The notes under the pieces were generated by a model. It was not told the origin of the DNA. It searched no databases and worked only from the letters and a program-made list of their open reading frames with translations. Below, one piece after another: positions 46,742-55,893 of a DNA stretch of 64,000 bases; position 1 is the stretch's first letter; every line of letters starts with the position of its first letter. The translations under genes and the position numbers were made by a program. Where the stretch lies: positions 1,426,001-1,490,000 of the forward strand of contig OZ245331.1 in assembly GCA_965226155.1 (NCBI GenBank). Direction: 5' to 3'. This stretch comes from G965226155 sp965226155 (GTDB taxonomy: Bacteria; Pseudomonadota; Gammaproteobacteria; Eutrophobiales; Eutrophobiaceae).

Positions 46742-47328
46742 ACCAACAGATCAACCTCTATCAACCTATCTTCAGAAGACAGAAAAAGGTCTTCTCATCT
46801 ATGACTATAGTACAGATAAGTGTACTTTTCTTTTTCGTTTTTGCTGCTATTTGTTTTTATGGTGAAATTAAAATACAACCTTTCAAACAGCAATTAGTTT
46901 CATTGGACAAGAACCTTGTCATGCTTATTGGAGAGCTGACAAAAATTAAGCGGCAATTGCCAAGTAGTTCCGGGAGTCAATTACTGGAGAACGAGCTCGC
47001 ACGATTGACTAACGAGCTATCAAAAAGACAGCAGATACAAAACCTGTTGACGAACCGAACCGGAGGTAATACAGAAGGGTTATCATCCTATCTGGAGGCA
47101 TTCGTCCGTCAACATGTACAAGGGACATGGTTGACAAAGATATCCGTAAATCAAGGCGGTAACAATTTTGCCTTGGAAGGTAGGACGTTAACTTCAGAAT
47201 TGGTACCGGCATATATTTACGGACTTGCCGGTGAATCGATACTCAATGGGATGGCGCTCAATGTCATGGAACTGAGTAGACCAGACGAACCAGCAAATTA
47301 TTTTAATTTTCTCTTGAGTACTAATTAA
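46738..47328 (+). CDS. MSHA biogenesis protein, PilN-like (MshI2)
   Basis: A 196-residue protein starting at GTG 46738, overlapping mshI by four bases. The N-terminal NQQINLYQPIFRRQKKVFSS contains the INLYxP motif by which PilN proteins bind PilM. A single membrane helix (VQISVLFFFVFAAICFYG) is followed by a periplasmic coiled coil and a small alpha/beta domain. In many MSHA loci this gene is called mshI2. Confidence 0.82.
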   Translation: MNQQINLYQPIFRRQKKVFSSMTIVQISVLFFFVFAAICFYGEIKIQPFKQQLVSLDKNLVMLIGELTKIKRQLPSSSGSQLLENELARLTNELSKRQQIQNLLTNRTGGNTEGLSSYLEAFVRQHVQGTWLTKISVNQGGNNFALEGRTLTSELVPAYIYGLAGESILNGMALNVMELSRPDEPANYFNFLLSTN

Positions 47329-47338
47329 AGATATACGC

Positions 47339-48050
47339 ATGGAAAAGATAAAGGAAATAATGGAAAAGATTGATGCGCTGACTATCCGCGAACGGGGGAT
47401 TATTCTTGCAGGTATTATTTTTATTATGTTTGCAGTTTGGGATACATTTTTCATGCAGCAACAAGCGCTAGATGAAAAAAAGATAACTACCGATTTGCAA
47501 ATGAATCGTGCGGAACAGGCTGCCTTAAACATACAATACCAAGAATTATTAAAGCAGCTTCAAGGAGACCCTGATGCAGAGAATAGAAAAAAGTTGGCAG
47601 CCTTAAAAAGTCAGCTGGCATCCATAGAAGCGGATGTTCAGGAATCAACAAGTTTCCTCGTTTCACCTGAAAACATGGCCGGAATTCTAAGAACCATTTT
47701 GAATAAATCAAATGCATTGGATTTAATCGAGATCAAGGGACTGGGTGCGAGTCCATTACTTGCCAGAAACGATGGGCAAGCATTGGAAGATGAAGATGAA
47801 ATCTCAAATAATCCTAGTACCAGTCCAACAGCAGAATCGGCGAGTGGACTGGATAACGCCTATAAACATGGATTAATGATCGAGTTTGAAGGGGGCTATA
47901 TGGCTACCCTTGGATTTATACAAGAAATTGAATCTCTTGAATGGGGCTTTTTGAGACAAACTCGATTATGAGGTGTTGGATTATCCCACCAGTCGAGTTG
48001 TGTTAACTTTGTATACCTTGAGCCTAGATAAAAACTGGATTGGTATCTAG
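47339..48050 (+). pseudogene. mshJ: MSHA biogenesis protein MshJ (PilO-like), C-terminal frameshift
   Basis: The frame from 47339 gives a membrane helix (GIILAGIIFIMFAVWDTFF) and a periplasmic coiled coil with a PilO-like domain, ending at TGA 47969-47971 after ..IESLEWGFLRQTRL. In the next frame the expected MshJ ending is present: DKLDYEVLDYPTSRVVLTLY then TLSLDKNWIGI, stopping at TAG 48048-48050 directly before the mshK ATG. A one-base gain or two-base loss near 47950-47962 explains it. About 30 C-terminal residues are replaced; partial function cannot be excluded. Confidence 0.8.
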
Positions 48051-48425
48051 ATGAGATCAATCAATAAAACAATGATGATATTATTATTAGTAACCTATTC
48101 ATTCCCAGGTAATACACAGGCACTGCCAGATCCAACACGGCCTGCAGAATACCAGGCTACCGTGGTTGCAAAGGATCTGCCCAAAGAATTGATAGATTGG
48201 AAATTGAGTGCAATCCGAATATCTGACAATGATAGAAGTGCCATCCTTAATGGGAAAATAGTCAGGGCGGGTGATGTTGTCGGACCAGCAACCATACTGA
48301 AAATTCAGCCTTTACAGGTCTTGCTGGATTATAACAACAGACAGGTAGCCGTCCGACTTTTTAGTGAAGTCGTACTTCGAAGACAGGCGAGTAATGCACT
48401 AAACACAGAAAAGCCAATCAAATGA
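48051..48425 (+). CDS. mshK: MSHA biogenesis protein MshK
   Basis: A 124-residue secreted protein with a signal peptide (MMILLLVTYSFPGNTQA) followed by LPDPTRPAEYQ, the usual MshK/PilP-like mature start, and a small beta domain (AILNGKIVRAGDVVGPATIL). It corresponds to the PilP link between the inner-membrane complex and the secretin. The secretin gene mshL, which should follow, is missing; the second IS30 copy begins three bases after the stop. Confidence 0.82.
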   Translation: MRSINKTMMILLLVTYSFPGNTQALPDPTRPAEYQATVVAKDLPKELIDWKLSAIRISDNDRSAILNGKIVRAGDVVGPATILKIQPLQVLLDYNNRQVAVRLFSEVVLRRQASNALNTEKPIK

Positions 48426-48428
48426 ATT

Positions 48429-49496
48429 CGTGAATTCAATTTGTAAGTGCAACTCAATTAGGTGGCACGAACGGCAAGCTGCGGTAGCATCCTTACCTTT
48501 CGTTCCAGCAAGAAAGAGAGGCACAGATGAGACACTACACACAGCTTACCGAGCATCAACGTTACCAGATTTACGCCCTGATGAGAGCAGGATATACACA
48601 AACGGAGATAGCCACCTTGATAGGCGTGCATAAATCTACTATTAGCCGTGAACTCAGACGCAACCGTGGCTTGAGAGGCTATCGACCCCGCCAAGCTCAG
48701 TTGCTCCGGCAAGCGCGTCGAGAAGCCAGCCAACAACAGCGACTCCCCACGACCTTGTGGGAGCGAGTAGAGGTCTGGCTGCGGGACGAATGGAGTCCTG
48801 AGCAAATCAGTGACTGGTTGCATAAACGAGAAGGTATCGCTCTGAGTCATGAATGGATATATCACTACATATACCAGGACAAGGCAGACGGCGGTGAGCT
48901 GTACCGGTACTTGCGTTGCCAGAAGAAACGAAAGAAGCGTTATGGTAGTTATCAACGTCGTGGGGTTCTGGTGAATCAGATCAGCATTGATAAGCGTCCA
49001 GCCATTGTGAACAGGAAGACACGCATCGGTGCCTGGGAAGTGGACACCGTCATCGGCAAAGGCCATCGACAGGCGCTGGTCACCTTGAGCGAGCGCAAGT
49101 CGATGTACACCTTGATTGCACAGGTGAAACGACGAACTGCCTCTGCCGTCAGGCAAGCTATCGTGCGATTGTTGTCTAATATGAAGGCGTCGGTTCACAC
49201 GATCACCTCGGATAATGGAAAAGAATTTGCTGAGCATGAGGTTATTGCTCAACAATTGAACGCGGGGTTCTGTTTTGCACATCCTTATGCCTCCTGGGAA
49301 CGGGGTTTAAATGAAAATATCAATGGTCTCATTCGACAGTACTTCCCAAAGAAAATGGACTTCAGCACGATTACACAAAAGCAGTTAAACTTGGTCATGA
49401 AAAAACTCAATCACCGTCCCAGAAAAACACTTAATTCAAAAACACCACATGAAGTCTTTTTTAACATCAACGTTGCACTTCAAAGTTGAATCCGCG
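48429..49496 (+). mobile_element. IS30-family insertion sequence, copy 2
   Basis: Another 1068 bp element with the same ends and orientation as the copy at 36316-37383. Bases before it (ATT) and after it (TCC) do not match, so there is no target duplication. Together with the absence of mshL and the 5' part of mshM, this indicates a deletion adjoining the element, or recombination between IS copies. Confidence 0.9.
48527..49489 (+). CDS. IS30-family transposase (copy 2)
   Basis: A 320-residue protein with the same helix-turn-helix and DDE core as copy 1. Differences include QIYALMRAGYTQ for QIYGLMKAGHTQ, and RIGAWEVDTV for RSGDWEVDTV next to the first catalytic Asp. The frame is intact; whether the GDWE to GAWE change matters is unknown. 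Confidence 0.95.
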   Translation: MRHYTQLTEHQRYQIYALMRAGYTQTEIATLIGVHKSTISRELRRNRGLRGYRPRQAQLLRQARREASQQQRLPTTLWERVEVWLRDEWSPEQISDWLHKREGIALSHEWIYHYIYQDKADGGELYRYLRCQKKRKKRYGSYQRRGVLVNQISIDKRPAIVNRKTRIGAWEVDTVIGKGHRQALVTLSERKSMYTLIAQVKRRTASAVRQAIVRLLSNMKASVHTITSDNGKEFAEHEVIAQQLNAGFCFAHPYASWERGLNENINGLIRQYFPKKMDFSTITQKQLNLVMKKLNHRPRKTLNSKTPHEVFFNINVALQS

Positions 49497-50199
49497 TCCC
49501 TATTTAGAACCAGAAACCTTATTATTTTCTATAGCTGATGAATTGGGCCTTGAATACGATGAAAAAATTGGTCAACACCATCTATTAAAAAGCATTACAG
49601 ATAAACTTTTTTCACTCCATCGCCAAGGTAAACAGGTAGTTTTATGTTTGGACGAAGTACAGGCTATGCCCATAAAGACCCTGGAAACGGTCAGATTGTT
49701 AACCAATCTTGAAACTGAAAAACGGAAGTTATTACAGGTTGTGCTGTTTGGCCAACCAGAATTGGATGATCTGCTGGAACAACCTTCTATTAGACAACTT
49801 AAACAACGAATCACTTTTTCCTATCGCTTATTGCCGCTTAATAAGCTTGCATCTACTGCTTATCTACGCCATCGACTTGCTGTTGCAGGATTTCGAGGTA
49901 AGGAATTATTTACCTCACAAGCCATGGATTTTCTGCATCATGTTACTGGAGGAATCCCCCGGTTAATCAATATAGTGGCCAATAAGGCATTGATTGCCGC
50001 GTATGGTGAAGGGGATATGATCGTAAAACTTAAACATTTGCGCAAGGCATCGAAAGATACGGTAGAAACACAAAATATTAAACCCTCATTATTTGACTTC
50101 TGGCTACCTGCATACTCACGTTGGGTATTTGCTGCAATAGGTATCATCGCATTAGTCATAATATTCTCAAATCAACAGTTAACAGGATTATTTTCATGA
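49497..50199 (+). pseudogene. mshM: MSHA biogenesis ATPase MshM, 5' truncated by IS30
   Basis: Coding sequence resumes at the IS end with PYLEPETLLFSIADELGLEY and continues through the Walker B region (VVLCLDEVQAMP), VLFGQPELDDLLEQPSIRQL, GGIPRLINIVANKALIAAYG and a C-terminal membrane helix (WVFAAIGIIALVIIFSN) to TGA 50197-50199. ExeA/MshM ATPases carry about 95 further N-terminal residues including Walker A (GxxGxGKT). These are absent, so ATP binding must be lost. The frame can start only inside the IS (TTG 49486). Confidence 0.88.
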
Positions 50200-51372
50200 G
50201 CTTGATTAATAACATGCTTACTGATCTGGAGGAAAGGCATGGTAATTTCAAGGATGAGAATCAAGTTGTATTTGATGGCCTGGCAGCTGTAGCCGATACT
50301 GGGTTTTCGAATTCAAGAATTCCTTTTAATTTTTTAATTGTTTTTTTAGTGTTTTAGCCTTTAGTTTTGCGGTCTACAGTTTTTTCGAAAGTTTAAATAC
50401 TCAGCCGTTTAGTATGGTTAGTTTATCTGCAAATGATGTGCCACTATCTTTTAAATCAGGAAGAAAAGATGGTCTAATTTCTAATCTGATTTCTTATGAA
50501 GAAAAAATCTCACAAAAAGCCGAACGTCAAGAAATGTCAGTATTTAGGCTTGATTCATCGCTGCCTCAGCAGTCTAGTAAAAATCCTGAATCGGGAAATA
50601 AGCTAACTACTATGAATACTATTGCTATAAATGAATACATTGATATTGCAAGTAATGAAGAAGTTCTAAATAACACAGATTTCCCAAATCCCACATTAGA
50701 TCGCGAGACACTGGATTTATCAACGAAGATAAACACTGTTGTCCCCATTGAAAATGTATCAAGTAATGGACAGATGGATATCAGCCCCACCTCAGGTGAT
50801 TCAGGGATAAACCTTGACCGATGTTTGGCAGAAATAAGATTCATGTATTCTGAGAAAGACTATGACAAAGCGGATGAGGCCATTCAGTCAATATTACAAA
50901 AACATCCCTTAAATGTTGAAGCGAGACTCCTATACGCTTCAACATTAATTAATCGAAATAACATCAATTCGGCATTACAGTTGCTTGCTTCAGGATTGAA
51001 TCAGGATCCAGATATATCGGATTGGGCAAGCCTCTATGCTCGGTTAATGGTGGATCAAGGACAAGCCAACACAGCTCTTGTTGTATTAGAGAGAGCACTA
51101 CCAGAGATAGCGCAAGATAATGATTATTATGCCTTGTATGCCGCCTTATTGCAGAGAGAGGCACGTCATGAAGAGGCCATAAAGAATTACAAGGCGTTAC
51201 TGGAACATAATCCAGAAAATGGCCTATGGTGGATGGGGCTGGCCATTTCTCAAGATGCATCAATGATTCAAGTGATGCACACTACTCTTACAATATGGCC
51301 CTGCAAGGTCAATCTATTAATTACGAATTACGCCAATATATACTCCAGCAGATCCAACGGCTGTCTAATTAA
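50196..51372 (+). pseudogene. mshN: MSHA biogenesis protein MshN (TPR), two frameshifts
   Basis: The ATG at 50196 overlaps the mshM stop. The frame opens with SLINNMLTDLEERHG and enters a membrane helix, FNFLIVFLVF, then meets a stop. A missing T in the TTTT run at 50352-50355 is the likely cause: with five Ts the helix continues as LAFSFAVYSFFESL. The second frame contains three to four TPR units (LDRCLAEIRFMYSEKDYDKA) up to about 51260, where loss of an A (51262-51263) again shifts the frame; the proper end reads YSYNMALQGQSINYELRQYI and stops at TAA 51370-51372. MshN is a TPR scaffold of the MSHA machine. Confidence 0.85.
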
Positions 51373-51380
51373 TACAGTCT

Positions 51381-53129
51381 ATGAATATCAGAATAAAGAT
51401 CCGGCTTGGCGACCTTCTGGGTGAACAAAAATTTATTTCCCAGGCGCAATTAGGAGAGGCGCTTGCGGCACAAAAGTCTAGTGGCAGAAAGCTTGGCCAT
51501 ACCTTAATTGAGAATGGTTATATCAAGGAAGATGATATGTTGCAGGTACTGTCGCAACAATTGAAAGTGCCATTTATTGATCTCATGCGTTATGACTTCA
51601 AGAGTGAAATTATAAAACTAATCCCAGAGATACAGGCACGTCGTTTCAGGGCATTGACATTGGCTGAAGAGGATGACGGCATATTGGTTGGTATGGCTGC
51701 TCCAACCAATATCTTTGCCTACGATGAGTTATCCAGGATATTACATAAATCGGTAAAATTGGCCGTCGTTAGAGAGGCAGACCTGTTAAAAACTATTGAT
51801 GCTGTATATCGAAAAACAGATCAGATATCAGGATTTGCCGAGGAACTCAGCGATGATCTTGCTGAAAGCGATATTGACCTCTCTTCCATGTTGTCATCAG
51901 CGGATGTAGCAGATGCACCAGTCGTTAAATTATTGCAGTCACTATTTGAGGATGCGGTGCAAATAAATGCATCTGATATCCATATCGAACCTGATGAGAC
52001 GGTGCTGCGTATTCGTCAACGCGTCGATGGTGTATTGCAGGAACACGTTATGGATGAAATTCGCATTGTTCCTTCACTGGTAATACGGTTGAAGCTCATG
52101 GCAAATCTGGATATTTCAGAAAAACGATTACCTCAGGACGGAAGGTTTTCTATCAAGGTTCAAGACCATCTGGTTGATGTGCGTATGTCGACTATGCCTG
52201 TACAGCATGGCGAGTCGGTAGTTATGCGTTTGTTAGATCAAACCAGCGGAATACTGGAACTGAATGATTTAGGTATGCCCCTGGACATTCGTAGTCGATT
52301 CGTCAATGTCATCAAACGGCCACACGGGATGATGTTGGTAACCGGTCCAACTGGTAGTGGTAAGACTACTACCCTATATTCAGCACTAAATTTATTAAAT
52401 ACACCTGAGAAGAAGATCATCACAGTGGAAGACCCTGTGGAATATCGGCTCCCCAGAATAAATCAGGGACAGGTCAAGTCAGCAATAGGATTGTCTTTCT
52501 CAGCCGTTCTACGGTCCGCATTACGTCAGGACCCGGATATTATACTCATCGGTGAGATGCGGGATGAGGAGACTGCTGAGATTGGTATACGCGCCGCCAT
52601 GACCGGCCACATGGTTTTGTCCACTTTGCATACTAACGATGCCCTCGGCACAGTAACTCGACTATTGGAAATGGGGATTAAAAATTATCTACTGGCATCG
52701 TCCCTTCACGCCATACTTTCCCAACGTCTGGTCAGACGAATCTGTAAAAGTTGTTCTGATGAGCATACTCCGGACAATCAGCAGTTTGCATGGATAACAA
52801 AGCATGGTGATGATAAATATACCAAAAGAAAGTTTCACAAGGGTAACGGTTGTCCCCATTGTAATTCCACAGGCTATCAAGGTCGGATCGGAGTCTATGA
52901 GTTTCTAGAGCTGGATCAAAAATTGAGTGAGACGCTGGCCGGAGGAGACAGTTCAGCATTTACAAATGCTACCCGTGATACAACGGATTTCAAGACCCTA
53001 AGTGATGTTGCCTTGAAATACGCTGGTGAAGGGATTACCACACTGGATGAAGTGTTACGCATTTCATCAGATGTTGAGGATATTGCCGATCCTTCCATTG
53101 ATCAACCCGTGACGAATGTTGCCGTTTGA
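51381..53129 (+). CDS. mshE: MSHA pilus assembly ATPase MshE
   Basis: A 582-residue GspE/PilB-type ATPase. The N-terminal domain (LGDLLGEQKFISQAQLGEAL) is the kind that binds cyclic di-GMP in MshE. Walker A is LVTGPTGSGKTTTLYSALN, the Asp box and Walker B are in DPDIILIGEMRDEE, the His box is STLHTNDA, and a zinc-binding CKSC...CPHC pair is near residue 450-490. It powers pilus extension. The frame is intact, although its substrate pilin gene is broken. Confidence 0.93.
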   Translation: MNIRIKIRLGDLLGEQKFISQAQLGEALAAQKSSGRKLGHTLIENGYIKEDDMLQVLSQQLKVPFIDLMRYDFKSEIIKLIPEIQARRFRALTLAEEDDGILVGMAAPTNIFAYDELSRILHKSVKLAVVREADLLKTIDAVYRKTDQISGFAEELSDDLAESDIDLSSMLSSADVADAPVVKLLQSLFEDAVQINASDIHIEPDETVLRIRQRVDGVLQEHVMDEIRIVPSLVIRLKLMANLDISEKRLPQDGRFSIKVQDHLVDVRMSTMPVQHGESVVMRLLDQTSGILELNDLGMPLDIRSRFVNVIKRPHGMMLVTGPTGSGKTTTLYSALNLLNTPEKKIITVEDPVEYRLPRINQGQVKSAIGLSFSAVLRSALRQDPDIILIGEMRDEETAEIGIRAAMTGHMVLSTLHTNDALGTVTRLLEMGIKNYLLASSLHAILSQRLVRRICKSCSDEHTPDNQQFAWITKHGDDKYTKRKFHKGNGCPHCNSTGYQGRIGVYEFLELDQKLSETLAGGDSSAFTNATRDTTDFKTLSDVALKYAGEGITTLDEVLRISSDVEDIADPSIDQPVTNVAV

Positions 53130-54346
53130 TGCCCTATTATAGTTACAAAGGAAGAAGTATTCGGGGCGCATTGGTACAGGGTCAGCTGGAAGCAGCTACT
53201 ATGGATGCGGTTGCGACCCAATTATTTAATACCGGCATTACCCCTATCGATATTATTGAAAAGGCAGATTCAGGTAAATCTGATTCTGTGCTATCGAGAT
53301 TTGGTGCAAATCGACCTGGACTGGACGACATTATTTTGTTCACCCGGCAAATGTACACCATGATGAAATCCGGGGTGCCTATTGCCCGGGCCATGAATGG
53401 CATTATTACGTCGACGCGAAATGTATATCTTGTGGATGCATTGAAAGAGTCCCTTAGCTATCTTGAATCTGGCAGGGATCTTGCGAGTTCATTAGGACGT
53501 CACCCTGATATTTTCCCAACACTTTTTATCAGTATGGTGAGAGTAGGTGAGGAAACCGGCCAACTGGACGAGGCATTCAATCGAATTACTGAGTACTTGG
53601 AGTTGGAAAAGGAAACTCGGCAACGGATTAAGGCAGCTATCCGATACCCCATTTTTGTCTTTGTTGCTATTGGTGTTGCTATTGCGATAATAAATATCTT
53701 TGTTATCCCTACATTCGCTGCGCTATTTGAAAAGGCTGATGTGGCATCACCCTGGCAAACACAAATGGTAATGTTTACATCAGCTTTTTTTGTAGCCTGG
53801 TGGCCAGTCATTCTGGGCGGAATTATAGGTTCAATATTTGCCTTTAAATCTTATGTCAATACTGAAAACGGTCGGTACTGGTGGGACAAAAATAAATTAA
53901 AGATACCAATCATCGGAGGCATTCTTCATCGTGCCACCCTGGGTCGATTTGCCCGCTCATTTTCATTGGCCCTCATCTCGGGTGTACCCTTAGTGCAAGC
54001 TCTGACAGTCGTCTCTCGGTCCGTTGATAATGAATATATTGGTGAACACATCCTCAGCATGCGCAATGGTATTGAGAAAGGCGAATCACTGACTCGTACG
54101 GCAACTATAACCAACCAGTTTACGCCATTAGTACTACAAATGATTAGCGTCGGTGAAGAGACCGGTGAAGTTGATAACCTGTTAATTGAAGTGGCGGACT
54201 ACTATGAAAGGGAAGTGGATTACGACATAAAAAATCTGAGTGCAAGTATCGAACCTATACTCATTGTTGCAATAGGGATAATGGTGGTAATTCTGGCACT
54301 GGGAGTATTTCTGCCTCTGTGGGACCTCGCAACGGTAATAAACTAA
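53129..54346 (+). CDS. mshG: MSHA inner-membrane platform protein MshG
   Basis: A 405-residue GspF/PilC-family protein. Two repeated domains each with the pattern TRQMYTMMKSGVPIARAM and SFSLALISGVPLVQAL, and three membrane helices (VFVAIGVAIAIINIFVIPTF; FVAWWPVILGGIIGSIFAF; the last near the C-terminus) fit the family. It starts at ATG 53129, sharing one base with the mshE stop. Confidence 0.92.
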   Translation: MPYYSYKGRSIRGALVQGQLEAATMDAVATQLFNTGITPIDIIEKADSGKSDSVLSRFGANRPGLDDIILFTRQMYTMMKSGVPIARAMNGIITSTRNVYLVDALKESLSYLESGRDLASSLGRHPDIFPTLFISMVRVGEETGQLDEAFNRITEYLELEKETRQRIKAAIRYPIFVFVAIGVAIAIINIFVIPTFAALFEKADVASPWQTQMVMFTSAFFVAWWPVILGGIIGSIFAFKSYVNTENGRYWWDKNKLKIPIIGGILHRATLGRFARSFSLALISGVPLVQALTVVSRSVDNEYIGEHILSMRNGIEKGESLTRTATITNQFTPLVLQMISVGEETGEVDNLLIEVADYYEREVDYDIKNLSASIEPILIVAIGIMVVILALGVFLPLWDLATVIN

Positions 54347-54349
54347 TTT

Positions 54350-54988
54350 ATGTATATTGCGGGTCGATGGGCAGACCGTCAGTTATCGAGGCTAGAATTA
54401 GTAGTTGCCGTAACTATATTAAGTGTAATTGTTTTTATATTGATGCAACAGATGTTAAAGATCTTTGCTCAGGCAGAACGGAGTTTAATGACTAATACCG
54501 TGTTGAACATAAACACAGCAATGCAATACAAGGTGGCGGAACATGTTCTCAGAGGAGAATACAGTATTTTTGATGAGGTGCGTGGATCCAATCCGATTAT
54601 GCTGGCAAGTCATACTGCTGATTGGTTAGAAAATTATACTCCAGATTGGTTGGATGATAAAGGATCTAGAAATTCAATGTTAGCAGAGGCGATCATAGCG
54701 ACGATGACTACTGGAGTACCTGGAAATTATATTGGCGAATTGGAAGATCCGGATCCAGCCAGTATTAATGGCGGGCAATGGTATTTTAATACTGTAGACA
54801 GAACCTTGATGTACCGGGTTGATAATACCGAGTATTTTTATACTGACCTGACAGGCCCCGCGAGAGTGAAGTTTAATATTGAAATTGACTACGATGACAG
54901 AAACAAAGATAACCAATTCGATCCAGCGGTTGAAGAATATAGAAAAATTCGCCTTAAACCAGATAATGAATATTCCTGGGAATTTTAG
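54350..54988 (+). CDS. Pilin-like protein, MshF type
   Basis: A 212-residue protein with an N-terminal hydrophobic helix RLELVVAVTILSVIVFILMQ resembling a type IV pilin helix, but without a Gly-Phe leader cleavage site. The remaining part is soluble and acidic and contains DPDPASINGGQWYFNTVDR, a pattern seen in pseudopilins. Position between mshG and the pilin genes suggests MshF. The frame is intact. Confidence 0.65.
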   Translation: MYIAGRWADRQLSRLELVVAVTILSVIVFILMQQMLKIFAQAERSLMTNTVLNINTAMQYKVAEHVLRGEYSIFDEVRGSNPIMLASHTADWLENYTPDWLDDKGSRNSMLAEAIIATMTTGVPGNYIGELEDPDPASINGGQWYFNTVDRTLMYRVDNTEYFYTDLTGPARVKFNIEIDYDDRNKDNQFDPAVEEYRKIRLKPDNEYSWEF

Positions 54989-55012
54989 TATAAAAACATA
55001 AAGAGCAGGAAA

Positions 55013-55615
55013 ATGGACTACAATACAGAAATGCAGAGGTGGATAGCAAACTCCTTATTTATATTAGGTGTCCTTATATTTTTGATTGGACTTTGTTTAA
55101 TCATACAGCCGTCGAAATTTCTCCAGTTTGGTCAATCTATGGGTAAATGGATATCCACAGAAAAATATTTTAACTCTCTTGATAGGCCACATTACCAGGA
55201 AAGATTTATATACAAACATCATCTTATCTTTGGTAGCCTGATTATTATTGGTGCTATTTATACGTTATATATGCTGGTGTTTAATGTGACCGTAAGTATG
55301 ATTCTGGTTAGTTTGCCCGAGGTCATTAATTATTTTTGGTCAGATTGGTTTTATAGTACGGCTTATTATTTGTTCATAGCCGCGAAGACAATTGCGTTAA
55401 TAGTAGGAATAATTATTTTAATCCGCCCCAGTTATCTCAAAGGGATAGAGACATATTTGAATAAATGGATCATATCGGATGATAAATTAATGGGCTTGGA
55501 TGAGGCGCATGAAATTTCAACAAATATATTACCAGGAAGCCCACGCTTGTTCGGGTTGGCCGTGGTCCTAGGCGGGCTCTATATCATGCTGAGCATGGCA
55601 ATAATGATGATATAG
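55013..55615 (+). CDS. Unknown 200-residue membrane protein with an internal duplication
   Basis: I do not recognise this protein. It has about four to five membrane helices. Two halves are homologous at an offset of 106 residues: in the first, QPSKFLQFGQSMGKWISTEK then ..SLD (Pro33, Lys45-Trp46-Ile47, Leu56-Asp57); in the second, RPSYLKGIETYLNKWIISDD then ..GLD (Pro139, Lys151-Trp152-Ile153, Leu162-Asp163). Each half is helix, KWI-containing loop, helix. It lies between the mshF-like and mshA genes, where mshB is found in other loci, and is read in one intact frame while its neighbours are broken. Confidence 0.8.
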   Translation: MDYNTEMQRWIANSLFILGVLIFLIGLCLIIQPSKFLQFGQSMGKWISTEKYFNSLDRPHYQERFIYKHHLIFGSLIIIGAIYTLYMLVFNVTVSMILVSLPEVINYFWSDWFYSTAYYLFIAAKTIALIVGIIILIRPSYLKGIETYLNKWIISDDKLMGLDEAHEISTNILPGSPRLFGLAVVLGGLYIMLSMAIMMI

Positions 55616-55893
55616 CGTTCAATAAAACAGGAAATAGTTCACAATTTGGTGATATATCATTGTTTAGCAGATAATTTTCGTAAAAATTGTTAGATTAACT
55701 AATAGAGATGAAAGATAATTGGTTTGTTGAATTGAAGAGAAATTTATCCAATAAAGTTTTTTTGTTGTACAGCTTGGTAGACAGGAATGCTATCAATTAA
55801 AATCAGTTGCCGGGAAGATGGACGTCTAACCATTCGCTGCGGCGATATGGAAACGGTGATTAACTAAAATAGGCTGCGGCCTAAAAAGAGGAA

